Shown here: positions 1-11,951 of the stretch, in pieces | Position numbering within the stretch: position 1 is the stretch's first letter | Layout of the letters: each line of letters opens with the position of its first letter | NCBI RefSeq assembly: GCF_001570365.1 | Contig: NZ_BBYK01000051.1 | Span: forward strand, 124,001-188,000 | Direction of reading: 5' to 3' | DNA from: Microtetraspora fusca | GTDB taxonomy: Bacteria > Actinomycetota > Actinomycetes > Streptosporangiales > Streptosporangiaceae | Length of the DNA: 64,000 bases | Notes under the pieces: generated by a model | What the model was told of the DNA's origin: nothing | What the model saw: only the letters and a program-made list of their open reading frames with translations | Databases searched by the model: none | Made by a program: the position numbers and the translations under genes

Positions 1-3000
1 GTATGGACGCGTGCATCTGGGCGTTCATCAGCGAGTCCATGCCGTAGTCCTCCAGCCTCCGGTCGTGGCTGATCTGGTCCGGGGACATGTGCAGGATCGC
101 CGCGAGGAGGTGTGAGATCTGGCTGTTGACGTGCTCGACGGCCTGCTCGTCGTCCATGGCGACCAGGTCCTGCGCCAGGTTCCGGCCTCCGGCGTCGTTC
201 GATTGCGGCCAGGCGGCCATGATCGGGGACATCCGCGGCCGGTTCAGCACCTGTGAGAGCTGTCCCAAACGGCTCCAGTCGCAGCGCGCCACTCCCGCGA
301 CCGTGGCGTCGTCGGCGAGCATCTCCTCGATGGCGGCGAACGCCTCCGCAGGACGGACGGGTTCGACCCCGATCCTGGCCAGCACCTCGCCCTGGCTACT
401 CCGGGTGAGGACCCCGGTCTCGCCGATCGCCCCCAGACAGACCGCCAGGGCGCGCCGTCCGGCGGCGCGGCGACGGCGCGCCAACGCCTCCAGGAACAGG
501 TTCCCGGCCACGTACGGCGCCTGCCCAAGATGGCCGAGACTCGTGGTGAGCGACGAGTACATGAGGAACAGGTCCAGGTCGCGGTCGGCGGTGACGGCGT
601 CCAGGACCAGGGCGCCGGCGATCTTGGGCCGCAGGACGGCGCGGATCCGGTCGTCGGTGAGATCGACGAGCATGTCGTCGTCCAGGTGCATCGCCGAGTG
701 GACGACACCCCGAAGTGGATGGCCGCCGGCGTCCAGGTCGGCCACGATGCGCCGTACCGCCCCCTCGTCGGTGACGTCCGCCGCGTAGACGCGGGCCGAC
801 ACCCCGCGCTCGTCCAGTTCACGCAGGAGGCTCGCGGCCTCCGGGGCGTCGGCTCCGCGGCGGCCGACCAGGGCCAGATGGCGCGCTCCCCGCGCGGCCA
901 GCCAGCGGGCGGTGGCCGCGCCGAAGCCGCCCAGCCCTCCGCTGATCAGATAGCTGCCCCGCTGGTCGAATTCGGGCACGCGCGGCGCCGGTTCCACCGT
1001 GACGGGCTCGTCGAGCCGGTCGAAGGTGAAAACGATCTTTCCGATGTGCCGCGAGGCCCGCATGAGTGCGAAGGCGTCCTCCACCCGGGCGGCGGGATAG
1101 ATCGTGTGCGGCAGGGGTGGCAGCGCCCCGGAGGACGTGAGCCGGAGCATCTCTGCGGCCGCCTCTGCCGCCCGTTCCGGCGCCTGGCTCATGAGAGACC
1201 CCACATCGACGCCGAAGAAGGCGATGTTGTCGCCGAAGGGCCGCATCAGCAACGGCCTGTTGTGGTAGATGTCCCGCTTGCCGATCTCGACGAACCGGCC
1301 GCCCGGAGCCACGGTCTCCATGCTTCGCTGGAGCGCCTCCCCCGCGAGTGAGTTGAGCACGACGTCGACGCCGCGCCCACCGGTCAACTCCCTCACCTCC
1401 TCGGCGAAGTCGAGGCCGCGGGAGTCCAGGACGTGGTCGACGCCCAGCGCGCGCAGGAAATCGCGTTTGGCCGGGGAGCCCGCCGTGGCGATGACCCGGA
1501 CGCCCAGTCGGCGCGCGTAGGCGATCGCGGCGAGGCCGACGCCTCCGGCGCCGCCGTGCACGAGCAGGGTCTCGCCGCCCCGGAGGCGCGCGCAGTGCCC
1601 CAGCCCGTGCACCACGGTGATGTACGCCAGGGACACCGTGGCCGCCTCCGTGAAGCTCACGTGGTCGGGAATGCGCCCCACGCACGACGCGGGAACCGTC
1701 GCGTGGGTGGCAATGCCGGCCGGCCCCATCGCCAGCACCCTGTCCCCCACCGCCAGATCGCGGACGCCGGGGCCGACGGCGGCGACGACGCCCGCAACCT
1801 CCAGCCCCAGAGGGTGCCCGTCGTAGGCGCTGTCGAAGGCTTCTCCGGGCAGCATGTTCACGGCGCGCACGATGTCCCGGTAGTTCAGCCCCACCGCGCG
1901 CGTCTCGATGAGCACCTCGCCCGGCCCCGGTGGGACCGGCTCCATCTCCTGCCAGACCAGCTTGTACGCCATGCCGGGGTCGCGTACGACCAGCCGGCAG
2001 GCGCCCTCCCGAACCGGCCGTACGAGCGAGACCCGGTTTTCGACCTCCCGGGTCCTGGCGACGAAGCGGCCCCCGGGCGTGAGCACGACCTCGTCCTCAT
2101 CACTTGCACGGGCCAACTCGGCGAGCAGGCGTCCGGCGTCCTCGCCGAGGTCACCGGTGCGGTGCAGGCAGATCCGCCGGACGGTCAGCTCGGGAAGCTC
2201 GTTGCCGAGCGTGCGGGCCGCTCCCCAGACCGCCGCGTCCTGCGGATACGTCCGGCCGTCGGCCGCCTCAGGCTCCGGCAGCGCGCCACAGGGCCGGGTG
2301 ACCAGCCACAGGCCCGCGAACGCGCCGGCCGGGAGCCGCCGGCACAGGCCGGCCATCGCGCGCATGGTCGCGATCCGGCGCCCGACGACCTCCACGGCGG
2401 CCTCCGACGCCGGCTCGGCGTCGCCGCCGAGCACGAATATGAAGGCCACTGATGCGGCGTCCGGCGGGACCTGGGCCGTCAAGCCGTCCGGGTCGGCTGT
2501 CACCGCGCGGCCGCCGCGCTCGTTCACCAGTGCGGGCACCACGGCCCCGAGGTCGTCCTCTCCGACGACGACCCATACCCGGCCTGGATCGAGCGCCGCC
2601 GGCTCCTGCCGTACCGGTGCCCTGGTGGCGCTCGCCAGCAGCACGGACACGTCGCTGTGCTCGGGTGTGTCGGCGTCGCCGTCCTGGGCGATGACATGGA
2701 AACCGGACCCGGCCAGGAGGGCGGGCCAGCGAGACGGTTCCAGGACGTCCCGGAAGTTCTCCAGCATGTCGGCCAGGGCGACGACCGGCGGCCGGTGCGA
2801 CTCCACGGCCAGCAGCCGCCCGCCGGGAACCAGCAAGCCGGACAGGTGACGCAGGGCCGCGGCCGGGTCGTGCGCCAGGTGCAGGGCGTGGGTGGCGATC
2901 ACGAGATCGAAGACGCCCTGTGCGTATCCCTGCTCCACGGGTTCGACGTCGAGGTCGAATGGCCGGTAGTCGACGAAGTCGAACGCCGCGAAGCGGCGCC

Positions 3001-6000
3001 GGGCGCGTGCCAGGACCGAGTCCGTGACGTCGGTGAAGACATAGCGGGTGCGGTCGGCGGGCAGGACGGGCAGCAGCATGGCGGTGGTGCCACCGATCCC
3101 GGCTCCCACCTCCAGGATCCGCAACGACCGGTCGGCCGGCCAGTTCCGCACGATCCCCTCGGCATGGGCGCGGACGATCCGGTTGGCGAACACGCTGAGC
3201 GGCGCGATGTCGAAGACCTGCTCGTACAGCTCGGCGCCCCCGCCGGAGGACAGCACCTCGGCGGGATCACGCCGCCCGGTAAGAACCGGCCCGAGCTGCC
3301 CGGCGGCGAGCACCGCCAGCGCCTGCTCGGCGGCGAAGGGCACGCCCTCCGCGCACAGCTCCCGGCTCAGCCGCTCGGCCGCGACCCGGGACGTGTCCAG
3401 CCGGAGGCGGTCGCCGTCGAGGCGTTCCGCCAGCCCGTGGCGTTCCAGCAGGGGCAGGGCCCGCCGCGCCATCGGGATGCGCCGCGGGTCCACGCCGTGC
3501 CGTACGAGCTCGTCGAGGGCGATTCCGTCAGCCGCGGCCGGTGCCAGCTCGGCCAGGGCGCGGGCCAGGCCGTGTGCGAAGACCTCTTCGAAGCGGTCCG
3601 CGGACCGGTCGTGGCCCAGCCGCCACCAGGCCGCGCGGAGCTCGGCGATCCGCTTCCTCGTCGCCGGCTCGGCCTGCTCGTCTCCGCCCAGCGGCCACGG
3701 CGCTCCCGGGACGTCGTCGTACGGCTGGGCGCGCAACTCCGTCCGCTGGCGGGTCAGGGGCGTGACGGCGTTGGTGACGGCGCGGCTCAGCCGGCAGCCC
3801 TCCGCCTCGACGGCCACCCGGCCGTCGAGGTCCGCCACGGTGACGTCCCAGCGCACCTCGTCCTCGCCGCGCGCGCGTTCGCGGATGTACAGCAGACCTT
3901 CCGGGGACGGCGCGCGCCACACCCGTACGGAGCCGATGGCCGAGGGCAGGAAGCCGTTGCCGACGCGTAGGGTCTCCAGCAGCCACGCGACGCCGACCTG
4001 CAACGCGCTGTCCAGGACCACGGGATGCACGTGATAGCGCCCGTCCGCCTGTTCTGGACAGGAGTAACGGCCCAGCGCCTCGCCGACGCCGCTCCACAGC
4101 CCGGTCAGCACCCGGAACTCCGGGCCGTAGTTCAGGCCGCCGTGGACGGTCTGTCGGTAGAAGTCGTCCACGTCCACCGCAGTGGGTATGCGCGAGCGCA
4201 GTCCGGCGACGTCCAGCGGCGGGGGACTCCGGCGCAGGAGGGGCCTGACCCGGGCGCGGAAGTGCTCCTGCGGCGGCTGCCTGACGTTCTCCGTGCTGGA
4301 CACGGTCAGCACCCCGGTTTCCGGTGCCAGCGTCGTCTCCACCTGGATGGGAGGGTCGTCGGGGTCACCCGAGATCGCGAGCGCCCGCGTCACCATCGCC
4401 CTGTCCACTTCCAGCGGGCCGCCGCCCTCCGACAGGGCCAGCCGTCCGGCGGCGAGCGCCATCTCGACGTACCCGGTGACGGGCATGACGGCGATTCCGC
4501 CGATGAGGTGATCGGCCAGCCACGGCACCAGCGGGCGTTCGACGCGGCCGTGCCAGGATGGCTGGGGCGACGGCATCCGCTCACCGAGGAGGGGGTGGTC
4601 GACCTCTCCGCTTCCGCTGGTGCGATGCCAGGTGCCGCGGTGGCCGATCCAGTGCCGCTCCCGCTGCCAGGGGTAGCGCGGCAGCGTGCACACCCGGCCG
4701 GGGCGCGGGAAGTAGCGCCGCCAGTCGAGACGCGCGCCGCAGGCGATGACGGTCGCGACGGCGGCGCGCACGGAGGTCGCAGCCGGCTCCCCGCGCCGTA
4801 CGGTGGCGACGACGGCCCTACGCCGTGCCTGACCGCCGACGCCTCTGAGGTAGGAGCGCAGCACCGGGTGCGGCCCGATCTCCACCAGCACATCGAGGCC
4901 CTCGCCAAGGACATGCTCCACCGCCGTGGCGAACCGTACGGGCTCGCGGACGTTGCGCCACCAGTACTCGACGGTCAGCTCGGGACCGGACAGCGGACGG
5001 CCGGTCACGGTCGAGATCATCGGGATCCGGGCCGCCGAGGGGGCCAGCCCCTCCAGGGCTCGCGTCAGCGGCTCGCGGACCGTGTCCATCGCGCTCGTGT
5101 GGAAGGGGTAGTCGATGTCCAGGTGGCGGACGAACACGCCGTCCGCGTCGAGGTCCGCCCCGAGCTGTTTGAGCTGGTCTTCCGGGCCGGCCACGGTGAC
5201 GTCCCGGTCGGTGTTCACCGCCGCGATCTCCAGATCGGGGTAGGCCGCCAGCGCTTCGCGGGCCAGCGCCTCGGACAGACCGACGGCGGCCATCCGGCCC
5301 CGGCCCCTCGTGGCCGCCTGCGCGGCGCCGCGTTCGGCGATCACCCGCGCGGCCTGCTCCAGCGTCAGCGCACCCGCGGCGTACGCGGCGGCGACCTCGC
5401 CGACGCTGTGCCCCAGCACGGCGGCCGGCCGTACCCCGGCGTTGGCCAGCATCGCGACCAGTCCGGCCTGCACGGCGAACAGCATGGGCTGGGCCACCTC
5501 GGTCGCCGTCAGCCGCCACCGCTCCGGCGGCAGCGTCATCTCCGCCAGCACCGACCAGCCCAGCCACGGCGTCAGCGCGGCGTCCACCTCCTCCACGGCG
5601 GAGCGGAACACCTCGTCCTCGGCCAGCAGGTCCGCGCCCATGCCCGCCCACTGTGAGCCGTTGCCGGAGAAGACGAACGCCACTCCGCCGTTCTCGACGC
5701 CCGCGGCCAGGGTCGGTCGCGCGGTCTTCGGCGTGCTTTCCGCGGCCTCGTCATCCGCGTTCAGCCGCCGCAGTTCACGTGCCGCCTGCCGCGGCGACGC
5801 CGCCAGGACCGCGGCCCGGTGCGCGTGGGCGCCGCGGCGACGGCTCGTGGTGTACGCGACGTCGTAGAAGTCCTCATCCCGAATCGTGTCGAGGTGATCG
5901 GCGAAGGCGTCGATCGCCTGACGGAGCGCCTGCGGCGTCCCGGCCGACACGATCACCGGCAACGGCCCGGGCGCGCCGGGCGTCTCCGCCCCCTCGAGGG

Positions 6001-7306
6001 CCGGGGCGGTGGTGAGCGCGACATGGACGTTACTGCCGCCGAAACCGAAGGAGTTGATCCCGACCACAGGCCGCCCGCTCGGGCGGGGCAGCGGCCGGGA
6101 CGCGGTGACCACCGACAGCCCGAGTCCGTCGAAGTCGATCGCGGGGTTGAGCTCCTCCGTATGCAGGGAGGGCGGCAGCGTGCCGTGCTTGAGCACCAGC
6201 AGCGCCTTGAGCAGTCCTGCCATGCCGGAAGCCGGCTCCAGATGCCCGAGGTTCGACTTCACCGACCCGATCGGAAGCGCTTCACCGGTGCGCCTGCCCC
6301 CCAACGCGCGGCCGAGCGCGAGACACTCGGCCCGGTCACCCGCCTGGGTGCCGGTGCCGTGCGCCTCCACGTACACCAGCTCGTCCGGGTCGATGCCGGC
6401 CCCCTCGTACACCTGCCGCAGCAAAGCCTCCTGGGCGGCGGAGCTCGGCAGCGCCAGCCCGTTGGTGTGACCGTCGTTGTTGGTGCCCGCGGCGAGGATG
6501 ACCCCGTGGACCCGGTCGCCGTCGGCCAGCGCGTCGGCCAGCCGCTTGAGGACCACCACGCCGCCGCCCTCGGCGCGTACGAACCCGTCGGCGTTCGCGG
6601 AGAAGGCGGCGCACCGGCCGCTCGGCGAGAGCATCGACGCCCGACTGAACCCGACGAAGCCGTACGGGGAGAGCAGCACGTTCACCCCGCCCGCCAGCGC
6701 CACCCGGCTGGTGCCGTCCAGCAGCGTACGGCAGGCCCGATCCACCGCCAGCAGCGACGACGAGCACGCGGTGTCCACCGCCATGCTGGGACCGCGCAGG
6801 TCGAAGACGTGCGACAGCCGGTTCGCGGCGATCGACAACGCCGCGCCGACCATGGTGTAGGGGCCGATGCCGCCCGGCTCGAACATCTGCTGGGTGCCAT
6901 AGGTGGTGTCAGAGATCCCGACGAACACCGCCGTGTCCGTCCCGGCCAGCGTCGCCGGATCGATCCCCGCGTCGTCCAGGGCCTCGGCCGTCATCTCCAG
7001 CAGCAACCGCTGCTGCGGATCCATGGACGCCGCCTCTTTCGGGGAGATCCGGAAGTAGGCGGCGTCGAATCGGGTGACGTCGTGCAGGAAGCCTCCGGCC
7101 TGGGTGTAACTCCTGTCGTCGCGTGGTTTCTCGTCGTCGACCCAGCGCAGGACGTCGAAGCGCTCCGGCGGCACCTCGCCGACCAGATCGTCCCCTTGCT
7201 CGAGCGCTCGCCAGAGGCCGTCGAGGTCGCAGATCCCCCCGGGGAGTCGGCAACCGACGCCGACCAGCGCCACGGCGCCGTCCACCGCGCCTCGTGATGC
7301 GGTCAT
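1..7306 (-). CDS. Iterative-type highly reducing type I polyketide synthase (3' end beyond window)
   Basis: Large multidomain cytoplasmic enzyme that builds a reduced, C-methylated polyketide chain from acyl-CoA extenders. At least 2435 codons are present; the frame is still open at base 1. Domains in order: ketosynthase (~10-430, Cys181 in DTACSSS, then VEAHGTGT and NLGH), acyltransferase (~530-840, GHSVG near 633, substrate motif ending PFH, which favours malonyl-CoA), dehydratase (~880-1160, His933 in HxxxGxxxxP, Asp near 1099 in LDSALQ), C-methyltransferase (~1330-1560, EVGAGIGGT near 1398), enoylreductase (~1790-2080, GGAGGVG near 1918), ketoreductase (~2110-2300, GGLGGFG near 2124, Tyr2265, HLDDDML as in B-type KRs) and the start of an acyl carrier protein (Ser2425 in MDSL). 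All catalytic residues are present. The ATG at 7306 follows AAAGGGAGGGG. The product is unknown because the rest of the cluster is outside the window. Confidence 0.93.
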   Translation of the reverse strand, partial: MTASRGAVDGAVALVGVGCRLPGGICDLDGLWRALEQGDDLVGEVPPERFDVLRWVDDEKPRDDRSYTQAGGFLHDVTRFDAAYFRISPKEAASMDPQQRLLLEMTAEALDDAGIDPATLAGTDTAVFVGISDTTYGTQQMFEPGGIGPYTMVGAALSIAANRLSHVFDLRGPSMAVDTACSSSLLAVDRACRTLLDGTSRVALAGGVNVLLSPYGFVGFSRASMLSPSGRCAAFSANADGFVRAEGGGVVVLKRLADALADGDRVHGVILAAGTNNDGHTNGLALPSSAAQEALLRQVYEGAGIDPDELVYVEAHGTGTQAGDRAECLALGRALGGRRTGEALPIGSVKSNLGHLEPASGMAGLLKALLVLKHGTLPPSLHTEELNPAIDFDGLGLSVVTASRPLPRPSGRPVVGINSFGFGGSNVHVALTTAPALEGAETPGAPGPLPVIVSAGTPQALRQAIDAFADHLDTIRDEDFYDVAYTTSRRRGAHAHRAAVLAASPRQAARELRRLNADDEAAESTPKTARPTLAAGVENGGVAFVFSGNGSQWAGMGADLLAEDEVFRSAVEEVDAALTPWLGWSVLAEMTLPPERWRLTATEVAQPMLFAVQAGLVAMLANAGVRPAAVLGHSVGEVAAAYAAGALTLEQAARVIAERGAAQAATRGRGRMAAVGLSEALAREALAAYPDLEIAAVNTDRDVTVAGPEDQLKQLGADLDADGVFVRHLDIDYPFHTSAMDTVREPLTRALEGLAPSAARIPMISTVTGRPLSGPELTVEYWWRNVREPVRFATAVEHVLGEGLDVLVEIGPHPVLRSYLRGVGGQARRRAVVATVRRGEPAATSVRAAVATVIACGARLDWRRYFPRPGRVCTLPRYPWQRERHWIGHRGTWHRTSGSGEVDHPLLGERMPSPQPSWHGRVERPLVPWLADHLIGGIAVMPVTGYVEMALAAGRLALSEGGGPLEVDRAMVTRALAISGDPDDPPIQVETTLAPETGVLTVSSTENVRQPPQEHFRARVRPLLRRSPPPLDVAGLRSRIPTAVDVDDFYRQTVHGGLNYGPEFRVLTGLWSGVGEALGRYSCPEQADGRYHVHPVVLDSALQVGVAWLLETLRVGNGFLPSAIGSVRVWRAPSPEGLLYIRERARGEDEVRWDVTVADLDGRVAVEAEGCRLSRAVTNAVTPLTRQRTELRAQPYDDVPGAPWPLGGDEQAEPATRKRIAELRAAWWRLGHDRSADRFEEVFAHGLARALAELAPAAADGIALDELVRHGVDPRRIPMARRALPLLERHGLAERLDGDRLRLDTSRVAAERLSRELCAEGVPFAAEQALAVLAAGQLGPVLTGRRDPAEVLSSGGGAELYEQVFDIAPLSVFANRIVRAHAEGIVRNWPADRSLRILEVGAGIGGTTAMLLPVLPADRTRYVFTDVTDSVLARARRRFAAFDFVDYRPFDLDVEPVEQGYAQGVFDLVIATHALHLAHDPAAALRHLSGLLVPGGRLLAVESHRPPVVALADMLENFRDVLEPSRWPALLAGSGFHVIAQDGDADTPEHSDVSVLLASATRAPVRQEPAALDPGRVWVVVGEDDLGAVVPALVNERGGRAVTADPDGLTAQVPPDAASVAFIFVLGGDAEPASEAAVEVVGRRIATMRAMAGLCRRLPAGAFAGLWLVTRPCGALPEPEAADGRTYPQDAAVWGAARTLGNELPELTVRRICLHRTGDLGEDAGRLLAELARASDEDEVVLTPGGRFVARTREVENRVSLVRPVREGACRLVVRDPGMAYKLVWQEMEPVPPGPGEVLIETRAVGLNYRDIVRAVNMLPGEAFDSAYDGHPLGLEVAGVVAAVGPGVRDLAVGDRVLAMGPAGIATHATVPASCVGRIPDHVSFTEAATVSLAYITVVHGLGHCARLRGGETLLVHGGAGGVGLAAIAYARRLGVRVIATAGSPAKRDFLRALGVDHVLDSRGLDFAEEVRELTGGRGVDVVLNSLAGEALQRSMETVAPGGRFVEIGKRDIYHNRPLLMRPFGDNIAFFGVDVGSLMSQAPERAAEAAAEMLRLTSSGALPPLPHTIYPAARVEDAFALMRASRHIGKIVFTFDRLDEPVTVEPAPRVPEFDQRGSYLISGGLGGFGAATARWLAARGARHLALVGRRGADAPEAASLLRELDERGVSARVYAADVTDEGAVRRIVADLDAGGHPLRGVVHSAMHLDDDMLVDLTDDRIRAVLRPKIAGALVLDAVTADRDLDLFLMYSSLTTSLGHLGQAPYVAGNLFLEALARRRRAAGRRALAVCLGAIGETGVLTRSSQGEVLARIGVEPVRPAEAFAAIEEMLADDATVAGVARCDWSRLGQLSQVLNRPRMSPIMAAWPQSNDAGGRNLAQDLVAMDDEQAVEHVNSQISHLLAAILHMSPDQISHDRRLEDYGMDSLMNAQMHASI

Positions 7307-7320
7307 GAACCCCTCCCTTT

Positions 7321-7336
7321 ACTGTATGGAAACAGT
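7321..7336. promoter_or_regulatory. Dyad ACTGT-N6-ACAGT upstream of the PKS
   Basis: A perfect 5-bp inverted repeat with a 6-bp spacer sits about 15 bases upstream of the PKS start codon, next to an AT-richer stretch (7320-7370) likely to hold the promoter. Position and symmetry suggest an operator, but no known family motif is recognised. Confidence 0.35.
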
Positions 7337-7663
7337 CAATCACTTAGAGCGATCAAAAGGATTGGGATCAACGAGCCCGGCGACGGCGTTTCGTCACAAG
7401 GGCGGAACCCGGAGCCGGGAAGGAGATGGGCGCCGCCAGCCCTTAGGGGATGAGGAACGACGCTCCGAAGGTGACGACGGCGCCCGGGCCAGGGCGATCA
7501 TAAGACCGGCTGCTCGCATGGGGCGCGCCGAAGCTCATGGCGCTCGCTTCGCTCGGAGGCTCGGGGTGGTGTGCTTTCTGCCTCGCTGCGCTCGGCGGGC
7601 TCGGGGCACCCTTGAGGCGGCTCGTGCCCTCCTCGCTCCGAGTCGCTCGGCCGATGCGCCCGC
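7337..7663. other. Intergenic stretch between PKS and kinase genes
   Basis: About 330 bases without a convincing gene. The end next to the PKS (7337-7370) is AT-richer and probably carries the PKS promoter. The remainder is GC-rich with repeated short GCTCGCTTCGCTCGG-like words, and no tRNA or clear terminator was found. Confidence 0.5.
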
Positions 7664-9631
<1,968 letters not shown>

Positions 9632-9736
9632 TGAAAAGCGTGTCGTCGATCGACGCTCGATCATGCCACAGCGATCAGGACCAAAGTGGCATTCAACGCC
9701 AAACGGGCAGGTCACGCCCAGGGTGGGCCCTTGAGA

Positions 9737-10219
9737 TCAGGACACGGGCCGATAGCGCGCGCGGAGCCGTACGAGCGGGGCGTTCGCGGGATGGATGTAG
9801 TCGACCGCCAGCACGGAGGCGATGAACAGCATGTGATCTCCGGCCGGAACCACCTGCGACGTCTCCGCCTCCAGCGCGGCCACGCCGCCCTCCACGATCA
9901 GCGCCTCGCTGTTCGGCCCGCGGTGGTGGGCCGCGCCGGCCAGCAGCAGCCGGGCGCTCGGACGGCCCGGCGTGGCGAAGCGGGAGGCGATCGCCTGCTG
10001 CCCGTCGGCGAGGACGGTGGCCGCCCAGCGGTCCCGGCGCAGCAGCATCTCGGTGAGGTAGCTCGCGGAGGCGAGGCTCACCATGACGAGGGGCGGATCG
10101 AGCGACACCGACATCAGCGTGGAGACCGTGGCCCCCACGTCGTCCCTGCCCTCTCGTACGGTGACCACCGAGACGCCGGCGGGCAGTTGCCCCATCGCCT
10201 CGACGAACTCGCCCACCAC
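9737..10219 (-). CDS. Flavin reductase domain protein (FMN-binding, HpaC/HsaB-like)
   Basis: About 160 residues covering the whole flavin-reductase-like FMN-binding fold: LPAGVSVVTVREGRDDVGAT, then STLMSVSLDPPLVMVSL and ASYLTEMLLRR. Such proteins use NAD(P)H to reduce FMN, usually for a partner monooxygenase; none is adjacent here. The frame is open upstream to 10330. I chose the GTG at 10219 because GGGAGA lies just upstream and the length then fits the family; GTG 10216 is equally possible. It lies downstream of the osmoprotectant genes on the same strand and could be co-transcribed with them, though no functional link is evident. Confidence 0.8.
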   Translation of the reverse strand: MVGEFVEAMGQLPAGVSVVTVREGRDDVGATVSTLMSVSLDPPLVMVSLASASYLTEMLLRRDRWAATVLADGQQAIASRFATPGRPSARLLLAGAAHHRGPNSEALIVEGGVAALEAETSQVVPAGDHMLFIASVLAVDYIHPANAPLVRLRARYRPVS

Positions 10220-10346
10220 GCTCTCCCGCGACCTCGTCCGCTCGTTGCGGTCAGAGCCTATGCCTCCGGCCGATCTCCCCGGCGGGCGCGCCCGCGTCGC
10301 CGGTGAACCGGGAGCGCGGGCGGCCGCCACGGGAGAGCGCCCTGGG

Positions 10347-11252
10347 TCAGACCAGGCCGTTCTGGGAGAGCCAGTCCTTGGCGACCACCGGCGGGTCGTC
10401 CTTGTCGACGGAGATCCGCTTCATCAGCGTCACGAGGGTGGCGGTGTCGAGCTTGGCTGAGACGGCGTCGAGCGTGGAGGTGACGGTGTCGTTCACGCCC
10501 GGCTTGTAGACGAGGGGCGCGATGTTGTCCGCGCCGAAGGCGTTCTTGGTGTCCTGCAGCGAGACGAGGTCGTTCAGCAGGATCTTGGGGTCGGTGGTGA
10601 AGACGTTGCCCGCCTGGACGGCGCCGCTCTTGATCGCGTCGGCGGTCGCGTCGCCCGTCGGCTTCCACTCCTTGAACTCCAGGCCGTAGACGTCCTTGAA
10701 GTTCTTCTCCTGGCGTTCCTTGAACTCCGGCGGGCCGCCGACGACGAAGTCCTTGGACACCTTGGCCAGGTCCTCGATCGTGGTCAGGTTGTGCTTGGTC
10801 GCGGTCTCCTTGGTGACCGTCAGCGAGTTGTTGTCCTCGGCGGCGGCGGGCTGCAGGACCTCCAGCTCGGCGGGAAGCGCCGTCTTCAGCCCGGCAAGGA
10901 TGTCGTCCTTGGTCTTGGCCGTGCTGTTCTTGTCCACGAACGCGAGCAACGATCCGATGTACTCGGGCAGCACGGTCAGGCCGCCGCTCTTGATCTGGCC
11001 GTACACGATCTCACGGCTGCCGATGTTGGGCTTCTCCTCGACGGGGACGCCCTTGGCCTGGAGTGCCTGGGCGTAGATCGACGCGAGAAGCACGCTCTCG
11101 GGGAAGTTGAAGGAGCCCACGACCACCTTCTTCGCCTCTCCCGGAGTCGCGGACGCGGTGGTGGAGGACAGGGGGTCGGACCCGCCGCCGCAAGCGGTAA
11201 GCGCGAGCGCCGCGGTCACGGCGACCGCGACGGCGCTGAAAAGGCGTTTCAT
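10347..11252 (-). CDS. opuCC: Glycine betaine/choline ABC substrate-binding lipoprotein (OpuCC/OsmF-like)
   Basis: Extracytoplasmic solute receptor of 301 residues for quaternary ammonium osmoprotectants. A type II signal peptide ends in the lipobox LALTAC (Cys21). The mature part reads VVVGSFNFPESVLLASIYAQAL and has the conserved YGQIKSGGLTVLPEYIGSLL segment of the OpuAC family. The start ATG at 11252 is preceded by GAAGGGA at good spacing; an ATG at 11267 has no ribosome site. It is the last gene of the four-gene transport operon whose upstream members are two permeases and an ATPase. Confidence 0.92.
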   Translation of the reverse strand: MKRLFSAVAVAVTAALALTACGGGSDPLSSTTASATPGEAKKVVVGSFNFPESVLLASIYAQALQAKGVPVEEKPNIGSREIVYGQIKSGGLTVLPEYIGSLLAFVDKNSTAKTKDDILAGLKTALPAELEVLQPAAAEDNNSLTVTKETATKHNLTTIEDLAKVSKDFVVGGPPEFKERQEKNFKDVYGLEFKEWKPTGDATADAIKSGAVQAGNVFTTDPKILLNDLVSLQDTKNAFGADNIAPLVYKPGVNDTVTSTLDAVSAKLDTATLVTLMKRISVDKDDPPVVAKDWLSQNGLV

Positions 11253-11288
11253 CAATATTCCCTTCATAATTGGGGGGTAAAGTATAGA

Positions 11289-11951
11289 TTACCGGACCCG
11301 CCGGACGCCGGGCGAGACCGCTACCCGCGAGAGCAGCGTGAAACCGGCCTGAGCCGTCAGGGCCAGCACGACGACGAGGAAGGCGCCGCCGATCGTGATC
11401 GTGTAGTTCTTGGTCGCGAGGCCGTCCATGATGAAGCGGCCGAGCCCGCCCAGCCCCACATAGGCCGCCACGGTGGCCGTCGCCACGACCTGGATCGCCG
11501 CGAGACGCAGGCCCAGCAGGATCAGCGGCAGCGCGACCGGCACGAGCACCTTGAAGAGGACCTGCGGCCCGCGCAGGCCCATGCCGTACGCGGCGTCCCG
11601 CAGGTCGGGGTCCACCCCCCGCACGCCCTCGTACGTGTTGACCAGGATGGGCGGGACGGCGAGCAGGACCAACGGGACGAGCACCGGCCACGTGCTGCCC
11701 ACCCCCACGAGCAGCACGACCAGCACGAGGATGCCGAGGGTGGGCAGCGCCCTGGCGGCGTTCGCGCTGACCACGATGACGAACGAGCCGCGGCCGGTGT
11801 GCCCGACCCAGAGCCCGAGCGGGATCGCCACGGCCGCCGCCATCAGCAGCGCGACCACGGAGAACTCCAGGTGCTCGAGCAGGCGCACGGGGATGCCTCC
11901 CGGGCCCGACCAGTTCGCCGGATTCGAGAAGAAGTCGATCAGCCAGTTCAC
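11289..11951 (-). CDS. opuCD: Osmoprotectant ABC transporter permease (OpuCD-like)
   Basis: Inner-membrane permease of about 220 residues with five or six hydrophobic segments and the BPD-type EAA loop near DAAYGMGLRGPQVLFKVLVP. It would form the translocation channel together with the neighbouring permease. The GTG start overlaps the stop of the upstream permease (GTGA, shared bases 11949-11950), so translation is probably coupled. The frame remains open further upstream within the neighbour gene, but the sequence before VNWLIDFFSNP is out-of-frame shadow of that permease and not family-like. Confidence 0.9.
   Translation of the reverse strand: MNWLIDFFSNPANWSGPGGIPVRLLEHLEFSVVALLMAAAVAIPLGLWVGHTGRGSFVIVVSANAARALPTLGILVLVVLLVGVGSTWPVLVPLVLLAVPPILVNTYEGVRGVDPDLRDAAYGMGLRGPQVLFKVLVPVALPLILLGLRLAAIQVVATATVAAYVGLGGLGRFIMDGLATKNYTITIGGAFLVVVLALTAQAGFTLLSRVAVSPGVRRVR

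Noticed and set aside
9737-10330. Longer start (GTG 10330) for the flavin reductase
   Set aside because: The added ~37 residues are Arg/Pro/Gly-rich and unlike the family, and no ribosome site precedes that codon.
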